A stretch of DNA of 64,000 bases from Sanghuangporus weigelae (GCA_033182465.1 CP137318.1:1178001-1242000), one strand, 5' to 3'; counted from the stretch's first letter, positions 42,885 to 53,499 are shown. Notes: a model not told the origin generated them from the letters alone. A program made the numbers and translations.

Positions 42885-45569
42885 ATGTCTGCCGAAGCTT
42901 TCAGCGAGACTCTGCGCTTCATCACGAACGTCAAACTCTCTGAGCTCGACAAAAAGAACACAAAGTTCCGCGAACATGTATCTCAGGTTGTCGAGAAGGC
43001 CGGTAAGCATACAGATATCGACGCTATCGCGCACCTCGAGGTACTTGTTGATGGCCTTAGGGAGTGGCCGGGTGCGCGTACTGCTGACTTCAATCTTCGC
43101 GACATCGAACGTTATCTGGAACAGGCGCGCAAAGACCCTAGCTTCCCTTCTTCCATCCTCGACGACTGGAATTGTCAGGCCCAAGCGCAGTTTGATAACG
43201 AGGGTACTCGCTTTGACTTTGCTCGCTTGTTCGGCATGCTCGTAAATGACTGGCTCCGGTCGAAGTCGCCGAAATCTCAGGATCCGATCGTCGCCAACGA
43301 TATTCATTCTCAGCACCGGTCGTCATCTCGGGAGACTTTCGAAAAGGTTAGCAGGAAGGAGACAATCGAGCAAAAGGAGAAGCTGGAATCGATTATCTTT
43401 GAAGAGAAGAAGATTGACGCCTCTGCTCTGGAGAGTTATTTAGATGGCCTGTTTGCTGACAAGGAGGCGAAAGATGAATTGGATAAAATGCGCTTGCACA
43501 TTGGATCGTTCGCTGCGGGCTTGAAGGGACGAGAGATCACAATGGAGGAGTTGAAGCAAGTCATACAGTCTGTGTTGCGGACGGATGTGCTCTCTGAAGA
43601 AAAGCAAGCTACTCTCAAGGAGTTCCTCCTCAATCCGACGATTACACGAGAATTGGCGAGTGTTCTCAATATGCAGCTTTCGACGATCAAATCGTGGACC
43701 TGGCCCGAGGAGGGTGTGGTAGTGGAACCACGGCGTCATCTCAATGGACGTACAAGGTTCTATCTTGACGCTGAGATTCTTACGTGTCTCCTCCTTCACT
43801 ATCTGGGCGTGCTTTGGTCAGTGGAATTCAAGAGAAATCTCAATCTACTGCTAAAGAGCGTCGCATGGAAGGAGTTGCCGAAGAAACTTACGCGCATCGA
43901 TCACATCCGCAGAGATATCTTCATCGGCACGGAGGATAGCAACGTTGACAAGCTCAGGCAACAATTCGACAGGGATCATTTCTTTATGTGCCAGCTACCG
44001 ACGGAGTTCGAAACGGTAATCGATCATTATGCCGAAGATACAAGTAGCCATCGAGCGAAGAGGAAGAGGTTCGGTTCAAGGTTGGACAATGGTATCCGGA
44101 CTGATACACCGATCGACTTGAAGCAGTCCCTGTTACATATTCTCTCCGCTGACATCGTCTTGAACAAGGCGCTTCACGGGCAATGCACTGTACTACGAAC
44201 AGACCTAGAATGGTTCGGTCCCTCTTTGCCTTTCGACACAATCATAACAGTTCTCCGATTCTTTGGAGTACCAGAGGACGACATCAACTTCATGCAGTCG
44301 TTCCTCTCGTGTCCTATCATGTTCAAAGACGATCCTTCAAAGCAGACTCGTGTTCGCAAGCGTGGAGTTCCGATCTCCTACATGCTGAGTACGCTCTTTG
44401 GGGAGCTCGTCATGTTCGTCATGGACTTCGCTATCAATAAAAAGTCGAACGGATTGTTCCTGCATCGAATCCACGATGACTTCTGGTTGTGGGATGCAGA
44501 CGAGACGCGCTGCGTCGATGCTTGGACCGAGATGCAACGGTATGCTTCAATTGCAGGGCTTACGTTCAACAAGGAGAAAACGGGATCAATCACCGTTGGG
44601 AAGGACACCGTACACGAGAATCTGCCTCGTGGCGATGTACGGTGGGGATTCCTAGTCATGGACGCGAGGATGGACGGGCGATTTAAGGTAGACCAGGTCA
44701 TGATTGACAAACACATCAAGGAGCTGCGCCGGCAGTTGGCTTCGATGACTTCTATCTTTGGGTGGATCCAGGCATATAACAAGTACATGGCGTTCATAGT
44801 CCGAAATTGCGGGGAGCCTGCAGTCGTGTACGGCAGGAGACACATAGACGACATCATCGACACACTTGCGCGCATACAACGTTCACTTTTTATCAGTGAC
44901 GAAGGTGTGCAACACGGCTCCATTTCGAGCGCAATTGAGAGTATGATTAAAGATAAGCTTGATGTATCTCTTGATGATGTTCCCTACGGCTGGTACCTAT
45001 GGCCCAACGCGGCGGGCGGATTGGAAGTGAAGGACCCGCTTGTTGATATGTTCTTGTTACGTGATGGTTACGTTGGACGATCAGTGGATTACATTATTCG
45101 GAATGCCTTCTGGTATGACGAATGGCAATACGCCAGTGCGAAGAGGCGTTGGGAAAGCAGTGATGCAGATGAACGCGCGAAGAAGTATCTAAAGCTCTCA
45201 TCCGGCAAAAGGGAGGTTGTCTCGGTGACGGACCCATTCTTCTCTTTCGAAGAATTCACAAAAAGCAGAGAGGAGCGTGGTTCCTGGTGGTGCTCGGCGT
45301 ACAAGGAGCTCCTGGAGCGTCCTAGTCAATGCAGTATCTCATGCACGCCACGGTTGCAGGCGTCACTGGAGCTGCTGAATGATGGTATTGATGCGTTTGG
45401 AGGAGCGACGAACTGGAATACTCTGCGTCCGTACTGGCAATGGATCATCGCGCTTCATCACGAGCAGATGGTGAAGAAGTTTGGAAGTTTGGCAGTGGTT
45501 GATCCGGCGACCGTTCCTGTAGGCATGGTGTCCGTTTTCAAGAGTTCGCGCATGAAATGGGAGCAGTAG
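42885..45569 (+). CDS. cellular reverse-transcriptase-related protein (rvt-like)
   Basis: A single exon of 894 codons. The N-terminal 400 residues are helical and charged, with coiled-coil-like stretches (ETIEQKEKLESIIFEEKK). RT-like motifs follow in order: motif A LRTDLEWFGPSLPFDTI near residue 438, motif B RGVPISYMLSTLFGE near 494, motif C LHRIHDDFWLW near 530 with both catalytic Asp kept, motif D AGLTFNKEKTGS near 560, then a large C-terminal domain (WPNAAGGLEVKDPL, GSWWCSAYKELLERP). There is no LTR, endonuclease, integrase or poly-A tail, so it does not look like a mobile element. Fungi have a family of domesticated RT-related genes (rvt) with a coiled-coil N-terminus; this fits, but the assignment is by recognition. 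A truncated copy lies at 50651-51430. Confidence 0.7.
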   Translation: MSAEAFSETLRFITNVKLSELDKKNTKFREHVSQVVEKAGKHTDIDAIAHLEVLVDGLREWPGARTADFNLRDIERYLEQARKDPSFPSSILDDWNCQAQAQFDNEGTRFDFARLFGMLVNDWLRSKSPKSQDPIVANDIHSQHRSSSRETFEKVSRKETIEQKEKLESIIFEEKKIDASALESYLDGLFADKEAKDELDKMRLHIGSFAAGLKGREITMEELKQVIQSVLRTDVLSEEKQATLKEFLLNPTITRELASVLNMQLSTIKSWTWPEEGVVVEPRRHLNGRTRFYLDAEILTCLLLHYLGVLWSVEFKRNLNLLLKSVAWKELPKKLTRIDHIRRDIFIGTEDSNVDKLRQQFDRDHFFMCQLPTEFETVIDHYAEDTSSHRAKRKRFGSRLDNGIRTDTPIDLKQSLLHILSADIVLNKALHGQCTVLRTDLEWFGPSLPFDTIITVLRFFGVPEDDINFMQSFLSCPIMFKDDPSKQTRVRKRGVPISYMLSTLFGELVMFVMDFAINKKSNGLFLHRIHDDFWLWDADETRCVDAWTEMQRYASIAGLTFNKEKTGSITVGKDTVHENLPRGDVRWGFLVMDARMDGRFKVDQVMIDKHIKELRRQLASMTSIFGWIQAYNKYMAFIVRNCGEPAVVYGRRHIDDIIDTLARIQRSLFISDEGVQHGSISSAIESMIKDKLDVSLDDVPYGWYLWPNAAGGLEVKDPLVDMFLLRDGYVGRSVDYIIRNAFWYDEWQYASAKRRWESSDADERAKKYLKLSSGKREVVSVTDPFFSFEEFTKSREERGSWWCSAYKELLERPSQCSISCTPRLQASLELLNDGIDAFGGATNWNTLRPYWQWIIALHHEQMVKKFGSLAVVDPATVPVGMVSVFKSSRMKWEQ

Positions 45570-46938
45570 AAATGTAGCATTGCACTCTTTCTTCACTTAT
45601 TAGTATTGTGTTATAGTTCGAACCTTGTATTTTATCGCAGTCACTCAGCAAGGCTGTAAATGAAAACGCAAATGAGTTAAATCCGTGGAAAAGGCTTATA
45701 GACACTAGTGTGCATAGCCGCAGCCTCTGAATAGTAATTGAAATGTCGTAGGTTCTGCATCCACTTGCCATAGGATCCGGACAGTATTTCATCCGAAAGC
45801 AAAGGACTTTCCTGCCTCTTTCTGTTGATATGAGATGTTCCAATCAAACAATCGGGAACAGCATCAGGATGCTTCTCTCTTCCCTTTTCTTCAGATAGTG
45901 TAATAAAATGAATACAGAGCCGAAAAACGCATAAAGTTGCCTGACTCTTTGTGCTCAAATAAACGATCATTGATGGGCATTATTCTAGCTGTGTATGCTA
46001 GATGATGAAATGCAACAGACGCATCTCTTGATCTCCGTGTTCTCCGCGATACATCATTGCGAATTGTTGTGATAATTGTGCTTCAATGGATGGAATCAAT
46101 CATGTTGTTGGAGGAGGCTTGAACACCCGTGATCCTGCAACTCATCAGACTCATGCGGCCGCCTGATCCCGCATATTACACATTCACTTGACTCACCCTC
46201 TCTCCTATTGTGACCTGATTCTCGGTTGTTGGCCCCTTGTCAGATTATTTTGGCTCATCCCCTGTCAATCTCATAACGGTAAGTTCCCGTTGAGTGGACC
46301 ACAAATCATACTCAGCATAAGATCAACACGCGTTGAATGCATGCACATATGAAACTAACCCGAATAGTGCGTCTCTCTATCGGTTCCCGGTCTTCAATGC
46401 TTACCAAAGTCAGACTAACATGCGAAGATCCGAAATAGATCAGGTTTAGTTCCCTCGGAGTCAAGGACAAGCCAGATAAGTTACGACAATACAGAAGAGC
46501 AGACATGGTAACTCAGCTCCACGATGAGTCAAGTCTGACCATGAATTTGGAAACTTTTGCCTCATTTGTGCCGTTCTCGAATACCGGGCTACTTCTACCA
46601 CGTGGGTTGCGTGCACAGCAGTCTTTCTGCGGCCTGGATTGATTATTGTGTTTACATGTATTCACCCCTATTCCCGATAACAGATCAAACCAGTGGCTTG
46701 TCAATTTGTGTTATCAGTAGACGCCGTGTCCTTCACTGCCTCAAAAACATCCATGCTTCAATTTGTATATCGCTCAATTCGACAGTCAAATATAGGAACA
46801 CCAAAGAACAAAACTCGAGTAGATGGTATAGGCCACATGATGAAATAGTACCATCTCATGATGGTGCGGAATTGCATATATCCTATTGAACTCTGAGATC
46901 AATTCCCGCGGTAAGACAAATCAAGCACCAACCCACCT
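45570..46938. other. 1.4-kb intergenic region, nothing recognised
   Basis: Homology to the second RT-like copy continues for roughly 60 bp past the stop (GTAGAAAT(G/T)TAGCATT). Beyond that no gene, repeat or RNA is supported. Confidence 0.5.
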
Positions 46939-47748
46939 TTACCAGGGGAAAGAGACTTTCCAAAACTCTATTTCGACCTCCAATTCTTTCGGATAAGTCT
47001 CAGGATGCGCTTCGTTCATGACATCGATCCAATCCTGATACTCTAAACGACAGTACATACTGCGAGTATATTCCCACCATTCAGGAAGCCATGCAGCGCA
47101 TTCCCAATCTACAATCCCCGAAAGCCGCTTGTTAAGAATGAGTATATTGTGCGGGCTAAGGTCATTATGGGTCAAGCAGAGCCGGTGAGGAGTATTGTGC
47201 ACATCCCGAGCGAGGTCACGCAGTCGCGGTTTGTGCACGTTCCCGCAGTAGCCATAAAGCTTATCGTAGAATTCCTTCTCCGAATTGAAAGGTCCAAGTC
47301 TATACTGCTGATCAATTCGCCAATCTCTGAACGATCCACCGCCAAAAGCAGAGACACGGGAGTCCGGCGCAGTCAGGGAATGAAGCTGCTTCAAAGCCGA
47401 TCCTAGGTCCTGAACGAACTGCCTACGTTCATCTGCGGTCATACGACTTATGCTACCCTTCAAGGTTTCGCCCGGAAGTCCTGTCATAACTATGAAGGCT
47501 CCCGTTGGCACTTCTAAACAGTCAACGACACGCGGAACCGGAATCGTTGTATTTTCAGAAACGAAACGCATCACATTCGCCTCTGACTCTACGACACTCT
47601 CTCCGTACTTTGCATAAAGATTGAAAGGAAGGCGGTAAGTGCGCGACGATGTCGTGGGGCCATAGATACGGATGCCGACATTGATTAAGAGTTTGTAAGC
47701 GAAAAGTCTGAAGCGGGAGGGTAGCAAAAGCCAAGCGCGAAGCAGCAT
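46939..47748 (-). CDS. aminoglycoside phosphotransferase-like (APH) kinase, copy A
   Basis: I chose the ATG at 47748 (MLLRAWLLLPS), which aligns with the second copy. The 269-aa protein has a phosphotransferase N-lobe (TYRLPFNLYAK, ESEANVMRFVSENT), a hinge with FIVMTGLPGE, the catalytic loop LTHNDLSPHNIL with the HxDxxxxN pattern, and the metal-binding IVDWECAAW. It ends EIEFWKVSFPW. Fungal APH-fold proteins phosphorylate small hydroxyl or amino substrates, mostly unknown; drug resistance should not be assumed. A paralogue lies at 51921-52733, about 86 percent identical by my count of 37 differences. Confidence 0.85.
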   Translation of the reverse strand: MLLRAWLLLPSRFRLFAYKLLINVGIRIYGPTTSSRTYRLPFNLYAKYGESVVESEANVMRFVSENTTIPVPRVVDCLEVPTGAFIVMTGLPGETLKGSISRMTADERRQFVQDLGSALKQLHSLTAPDSRVSAFGGGSFRDWRIDQQYRLGPFNSEKEFYDKLYGYCGNVHKPRLRDLARDVHNTPHRLCLTHNDLSPHNILILNKRLSGIVDWECAAWLPEWWEYTRSMYCRLEYQDWIDVMNEAHPETYPKELEVEIEFWKVSFPW

Positions 47749-48278
47749 CGCAAGTTCTGCAGTGTCAGAGGCTAATGTGCAGGACGATGTTGAAGTCTTG
47801 AAGAACGCGCTATAGGTTCGTGGCCAAGAAGAACATGTGACTCGGCAATATCCGAGGTTGGGCCACAACTCAGTACCGAGAGAATGACGGGCTGTGCCTT
47901 CCCCGAAGCTGTGCGTCTAATCTCTATCTATCGAGCTTCATCTGCGACAATATTTAAGTTGAGTCTAACTTCAAGAAGTACTTTGGCCGAATGTAATTCA
48001 GTTCGACTTGAAGCTCTTGTACTACGGAGAAACCAAAAATATGACTCGTATGCAAGTTTTCGTATTAGATTAGGGTCGCTGAGATGCAAGTACTGCTTTT
48101 AGACCCCTTTCCTGGCGCTGCTTCAAGCCCAGATTCATAGACGATGCCTTCAAAACACCAAATCTGACATTCTCAACCGAGAATACAATAGCGGAAACCG
48201 CAGCTTCCTTCCCATAGCTCTTTGAGTCACAAAATTCATTAGTACTAGTGTATGTTATTTTAGGGGCTGTCCTGAATG

Positions 48279-48288
48279 GTATATAAGG
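48279..48288 (+). promoter_or_regulatory. TATA box
   Basis: GTATATAAGG lies about 40-50 bp before the ATG at 48328 of the following small gene. Confidence 0.5.
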
Positions 48289-48327
48289 CTTGCGTCTGGC
48301 TCTTGGGAGAAAACTACCGCTCGCAAT

Positions 48328-48855
48328 ATGCCTGCTGCTCTTGGAAACGGTTCTCTCTATCTTTCGCTTTTCTATAATCCTGGAGGATACCACTGGGGCC
48401 TTCTCGCTAAGACCTCAGAATGGGACACGTCTCCTGAAACACTCTTCCATGCCACTAACAGGACAGGATTCTGGGTGTTTACGGTGCATAGCAAGTATAG
48501 TTTTGAGCACTCCAGAGCTGCTATCCTATCGTTAAAGATAGGAACACTCAGTCCCGCTATGACCAGCCAGGAATTGGTGAGCATTCTCAGTAATCGTTGT
48601 GTTCTCATTGTTTATTCACTCAAATTGCAGGAGGAAACACTGGCCACAGTTCCAGTCTTGAACGGCGACCCCAATTTTACCTGCTTGACATGGGCTAAAT
48701 TTGCCCTGCGTAAACTACACAATGAGGGCATCATTACCTGCTATGATATTGATGCACTGGTGAATGAGGCTGTTACGAACGCAGCCAGGTATCGCGATCT
48801 TGTTGCGACTGGAGATGGCACTTGGGGATATGCCATTTCGGCCTTGTCTCGTTAA
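48328..48855 (+). CDS. small unknown fungal protein, 157 aa
   Basis: Two exons (48328-48576, 48631-48855) separated by a 54-nt intron (GTGAGC...TTGCAG) that would remain open if retained. The product starts MPAALGNGSLYLSLFY and has HWGLLAKTSEW near residue 22, VPVLNGDPNFTCLTWAKFAL near 90 and a C-terminal GTWGYAISALSR. The H-W plus NCxxW-like pattern recalls fungal cysteine-protease-like or DUF6914-like small proteins, but I cannot place it. There is no signal peptide. A TATA box sits upstream. It lies between the two RT/kinase copies. Confidence 0.65.
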   Translation: MPAALGNGSLYLSLFYNPGGYHWGLLAKTSEWDTSPETLFHATNRTGFWVFTVHSKYSFEHSRAAILSLKIGTLSPAMTSQELVSILSNRCVLIVYSLKLQEETLATVPVLNGDPNFTCLTWAKFALRKLHNEGIITCYDIDALVNEAVTNAARYRDLVATGDGTWGYAISALSR

Positions 48856-50055
48856 GGTGAGAATTTTTCGACAACTGTCAATCGTTACTCATAGTCACAG
48901 GTATAGGCCCAAGGCTACGCAGTCAAGTAAATAGAATACTCTGAAGAGGAAATTCATGTAATGACTATATACGAAGGCATTTTGGAGATGTAAATCTTGT
49001 GAAATCTACTAATTCCATGAATTTCGCAAGAGTCAAATATGATCTGGATGTTTGAAATTTAGGCCCGAAAATCGTAATCATTCTTCGCATGGAAATCTAG
49101 TACTCTGATCCCAGCTGCTATGGGTACAGAGTTAGGAGATACAGGCATCACTTAACATATGAACATATGCCTGTTGCACATCGCGATTGGTGTACCACGA
49201 ATCCTCTATCTTCTTCACCTGAGCATGCATTGTTCTTTTTGTGCTCATCTGCAGACGCAATACTCGAGAACTTGTTTTTGCAATTCTGAAGGACACAGCT
49301 TAAGTCCCGTCAGATTTTCTGGTGTACAAGGAATGAATACTCAAAAACGTAGTCCATGGGTTGTCGGCGGTCGCTGATGTCTCTCTCTACGCAGTGTCAA
49401 TCAATATCGGCAGCACAACCAGTTAGGAATGAGGGGACGGATGCTTTTCTGAGCGACAAAATGGAGGATCTTGTCTGCATTTTGATTTCATTTTTTATTC
49501 CCGACATATTGTGTGCTTTTTATAATGTCGGATTATCAATGCTCACTCCAACACGCTAGGCTCTCGGATATCCGACTTGTCGTCATCGATGAAAAAGCAT
49601 ACAAAGTTATGGGATCTACAAATTTCATTCCTTTCGGGAATTCTGCGGTGGCAAATTAAACCGCAATAGAGTTTTCAATCGATTTGGAAGACAGCACCTT
49701 AAGTACGTTACCAGATTAGAATCCTTGTTTTCATAAGTAAGCCTAGTTTCATCAAGCTCGTCGTCATCAACCTTTGTTAAATTCGTCAATATATCTTGTC
49801 AAATTTGTGGCCTTGATTGTTTATATCCTTAGAAATGAAGAACGAGGAATTAGTGTAATTATGAAGGCGTTACAAAGTTACTTATCGGTCAATCGAGGCA
49901 TCTAAATTGAAAACGCGCCCGCTGAGCAAATGTAAAGAGACGATGGTGAGTAGTTCGCGGACGGTTAGAAAATTGTGATACCAAGACCAGTGGAATACGT
50001 GGTGTGAAAGATCATCTCTCTACCCATTTTTCATTGAATATCTAGCGTATTGACG
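48856..50055. other. 1.2-kb intergenic region, nothing recognised
   Basis: AT-rich, short frames only, no repeat recognised until the direct repeat starting near 50056. Confidence 0.5.
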
Positions 50056-50645
50056 ACAGCTGTCAACCTAACTATTTATTCTCAAATCAGAGAATGAAAC
50101 TTTATTTACCGTCCACCCTTCAGCTCTAGATGTTCTACTAAACCCTTTCTCGCGTGGTAAAGCGTGGCAAGATGAGCACCAGCACGGTATTGTATATTCG
50201 CGGCCATGGCTGTAAAGATGTCCCTGATCAAGGCGCGACCAGAGGTACCATAGCTGAGACGGAAATCTAACTTGATCAGATTTCTGCCGGATGATACTTG
50301 GCAGGCATGACAGACGAACGCCTCGAGCTCCTCCCTTTCCCATACATGATAAATTCTTCTTCATCTATAACTCTGTGATGACTCACCAGACACGTAATCA
50401 TTTTAGAAGTCCAGGTTAGGACCAGAAAAACATTTTACGCTGAACGTACTCAAAGTTCATCCTGTGCTGATAGATCGGTATTAAATAAGATAAAGCTCCA
50501 AAATTCCGGCTCTCTTGGCTTCAACAGGCGCTTGGATTCCGTTCCTTGCGTCATTCCTGCGTTGTCTTAGGATGCCTCAGATGATGACGGCTAGGACTAC
50601 GTGCTACATTTGACGACCTATTGACGTCGTTCCAGGCGCCGCACG
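50056..50645. repeat. diverged direct repeat, left copy
   Basis: This stretch is related to 53500-54085 in the same orientation. The match is weak at the left (ATTCTCAAATCAGAGAAT versus ATTGTCAAATCAGGGAAT) and strong at the right, where GTGATGACTCACCAGACACG and GGCTTCAACAGGCGCTTGG recur, ending GTCGTTCCAGGCGCCG. The RT-like fragment begins 5 bp after it. No coding function is seen. Confidence 0.75.
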
Positions 50646-50650
50646 TAGAG

Positions 50651-51430
50651 GCGTTCATAGTCCGAAATTGCGGAGAACCTGCAGCCATGTACGGCAAGGA
50701 ACACATAGACGACATCATCGACACACTTGCGCGCATACAACGTTCACTTTTTACAAGTAATGAAGGTGTGCAACAGGGCTCCATTTCGAGCGCAATCGCG
50801 AGCATGATCAAAGAAAAGCTTGATGTATCTCTTGATGATGTTCCTTACGGCTGGTACCTCTGGCCCAACGCGGCGGGCGGATTGGAAGTGAAGGACCCGC
50901 TTGTTGATATGTTCTTGTTACGTGATGGTTACGTTGGACGATCAGTGGATTACATTACTCGGAATGCCTTCTGGTACGACGAATGGCAATACGCCAGTGC
51001 GAAGAGGCGTTGGGAAAGCAGTGACGCAGATGAACGCGCGAAGAAGTATTTAAAGCTCTCATCCGGCAAAAGGGAGGTTTTCTCGGTGACGGTCCCATTC
51101 TTCTCTTTCGAAGAATTCACAAAAAGCAGAGAGGAGCGTGGTTCTTGGTGGTGCTCGGCGTACAAGGAGCTCCTAGAGCGTCCCAGTCAATGCAGTATCT
51201 CATGCACGCCACGGTTACAGGCGTCACTAGAACTGCTGAATGATGGTATTGATGCGTTTGGAGGAGCGACGGACTGGAATACTCTGCGTCCGTACTGGCA
51301 ATGGATCATCGCGCTTCATCACGAACAGATGATGAAGAAGTTTGGAAGCTTGGCAATGGTTGATCCAGCGACCGTTCCTGTAGGTATGGTTTCCGTTTTC
51401 AAGGGCTCACGTATGAAGTGGGAGCAGTAG
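50651..51430 (+). pseudogene. 5'-truncated copy of the RT-like gene
   Basis: The sequence matches 44790-45569, the C-terminal 260 codons of the RT-like gene. It starts abruptly at GCGTTCATAG and keeps the frame to the same stop (RMKWEQ). By eye about 16 residues differ. All catalytic RT motifs are absent. The first in-frame ATG (MYGKEHIDD) is near 50687, so a roughly 248-aa C-terminal protein could still be made. It is either a truncated duplicate or a retained stand-alone C-terminal domain. Confidence 0.85.
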
Positions 51431-51920
51431 AAATTTAGCATTAGACTTGTTTTGTATTTATTATCAAACTGTATCATAGTCCCACCTTTGTCTAAAATAA
51501 CAATCCTTCGGCCTCGAATCGCGGATGATTGATGTGTCCTTGCAAAGGGCTGTTAGATGTACGAATCCATGGACGTCGGACCAAGCGTGTATGGATACAA
51601 CACAACCTTTGCATACTCACGACAATTTTTGAACTAATGCCTGAAGATAATCGACAACGCGACTCATTGGAGCGATAGTGTGGTCAAAAATAAAGTGTCT
51701 AATCTGGTTCTTAATTCCTCTTCTGATTCAAAGTCGCATCATTTATCGGAAGAATGTATTGTCGGTGAGTCCATCCGTTTCCAGTCTGCAAAAGGCACAA
51801 AAGTATTTGGTATGGCTACCCCGTCTTCGATATACCATGGACTTCCTGATGAGAATTCTGAAGGTAGTAAGCTCTGCAGCCAGTTACTCCGAACAATCAA
51901 AATCGGCTACTTACTCGCTT
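51431..51920. other. 490-bp spacer between RT-like fragment and kinase copy B
   Basis: Shorter than the matching spacer in the first block (1370 bp) and not alignable beyond the first tens of bases. A weak frame at 51680-52123 overlaps the kinase on the other strand and is not supported. Confidence 0.5.
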
Positions 51921-52733
51921 TTACCAAGGAAAGGAAACATACCAAAATTCTATCTCGACCTCTAATTCCCTTGGATAAGTATCGGGATGTGCTTCGTTCA
52001 TGGCATCGATCCAATCCTGGTAGCCTAAACGGCAGTACATACTGCGAGTGTATTCCAACCATTCCGGGAGCCATGCAGCGCATTCCCAATCTACAATCCC
52101 CGAAAGACGATTGTTATAAATGAGTATGTTACGTGGATTCAGATCGTTATGGGTTAAACAGAGCCGGTGAGGGGTCTCGTGGACATCACGAGCGAGGCGG
52201 CGCAGTCGCGGTTTGTGTTCGTTTCCGCAGTAACCGTAAAGTTTATCATAGAATTCCTTCTCCGAATTGAAAGGTCCAAGTCTATCCTGATGGTCAATTC
52301 GCCAATCTCTGAACGATCCACCACCAAAAGCAGAGACACAAGAGTCTGGTGCGGACAGGGAATGAAGCTGCCTCAGAGCCGACCCTAGGTCCTTAACGAA
52401 CTGCCTACGTTCATCCGAGGTCATGCGGCTAATGCTACCATTCAAGATTTCGCCCGGAAGTCTTGTCATAACTATGAAGGCTCCCGTTGGCACTTCTATA
52501 CAGTCGACGACGCGCGGAACGGTTATCGTTGTATTTTCGGAAAGGAAACGCATCACGTTCGCCTCTGATTCCAGGACGCTCTTCCCGAACTTCGCGTAAA
52601 GATTGAAGGGAAGACGATAAGTGCGTGAAGATGTCGTACGACCGTAAATACGGATACCGACATTGATTAAGAATCGGTACAGGAGAAGTCTGACTCGAGA
52701 GGGTAGCAACAACCAAGTATGAAGAAGCATCAT
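51921..52733 (-). CDS. aminoglycoside phosphotransferase-like (APH) kinase, copy B
   Basis: I chose the ATG at 52733 (MMLLHTWLLLPSR). The 270-aa protein aligns end to end with copy A. It keeps the catalytic loop LTHNDLNPRNIL and IVDWECAAW, and ends EIEFWYVSFPW at the same stop. The frame is uninterrupted and changes avoid the catalytic residues, so it looks functional. It is more diverged from its partner than the adjacent RT-like pair is, so the two pairs may not date from one event, or the RT pair was homogenised. Confidence 0.83.
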   Translation of the reverse strand: MMLLHTWLLLPSRVRLLLYRFLINVGIRIYGRTTSSRTYRLPFNLYAKFGKSVLESEANVMRFLSENTTITVPRVVDCIEVPTGAFIVMTRLPGEILNGSISRMTSDERRQFVKDLGSALRQLHSLSAPDSCVSAFGGGSFRDWRIDHQDRLGPFNSEKEFYDKLYGYCGNEHKPRLRRLARDVHETPHRLCLTHNDLNPRNILIYNNRLSGIVDWECAAWLPEWLEYTRSMYCRLGYQDWIDAMNEAHPDTYPRELEVEIEFWYVSFPW

Positions 52734-53499
52734 GATGAATCTAGGAAGAATACGGAAAGCCAATAAGTGATTGAGCTACAAGCGACTCGGAATTATCCGA
52801 GGAAAAGACCAAAGGGCATTTTCTCTATGTCCGTCCCGGGGGTTAGTTTCATCGCGTCTAGTTCACGACGCTGGTGCAACGTGTCAAGCTTTTGTAAAAG
52901 ATCCTTAAAAGATCTTCGGAAATTCAGTTGAATTCTGTAGGACGTGATTTGAGCCCTGTCTCATCTCACGCACTGGAGTGCGGGGTATGTGTGGTGTCGC
53001 TAATATTTTTACTCTCTACGGAGAGTCGAACTATACTTATGAGAAGCATAGGTTTCTCGGAATCAGGACTCAGTTGGTTCTGCCCGACAAAACGAAGAAT
53101 CTTGTTTGTCTGGCGCTTGTTCATGGAACTGCAAATATCGCACCTGCGAAGGTTACATGAATCAGTAGATAGTCATAGAATTTTTCATTTCCTCGGTACC
53201 TGATCAGCTCACGAAACTTGTCATCATCGATCGTAAATAGACCCCTGCAGTCGAGTCTGTCGTCTTGCTTCTTCAGATCTTCACGAGTTTTCCGTTGATG
53301 GTGCCCATGGATATGAGCATTAGCATGATAAAATTGGAGCTGAAGAATGGCCCTCACTAGTCCGTTTGTAAAGACAGGACAGCTTTCTTACCGAGCGCAC
53401 CTAGCGACTCGGAAGCAAGAAGACGACGCTGGGTAGTCATAACCCGGTAAAATACAATGATAAATAATAAGAAAATATTTCTTCCTAGTCCATAATCCG
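52734..53499. other. intergenic with one short ORF
   Basis: An ATG at 52987 opens a 57-codon frame (MCGVANIFTLYGESN) to a stop at 53160. It could be the first exon or a fragment of a gene, but no continuation is clear and no family is recognised. Nothing else is supported. Confidence 0.3.

Noticed and set aside
42870-43800. Minus-strand frames of 119-148 codons opposite the RT-like gene
   Set aside because: Mirror frames of a long coding exon with no domain of their own.
42885-51430. Considered as a mobile non-LTR element with a truncated copy
   Set aside because: No endonuclease, poly-A tail or target duplication; the truncated copy lies beside a duplicated kinase gene, pointing to segmental duplication, though the genome copy number is unknown.
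51680-52123. 147-codon plus-strand frame
   Set aside because: It overlaps the conserved kinase gene on the other strand, starts without ATG and has no domain.
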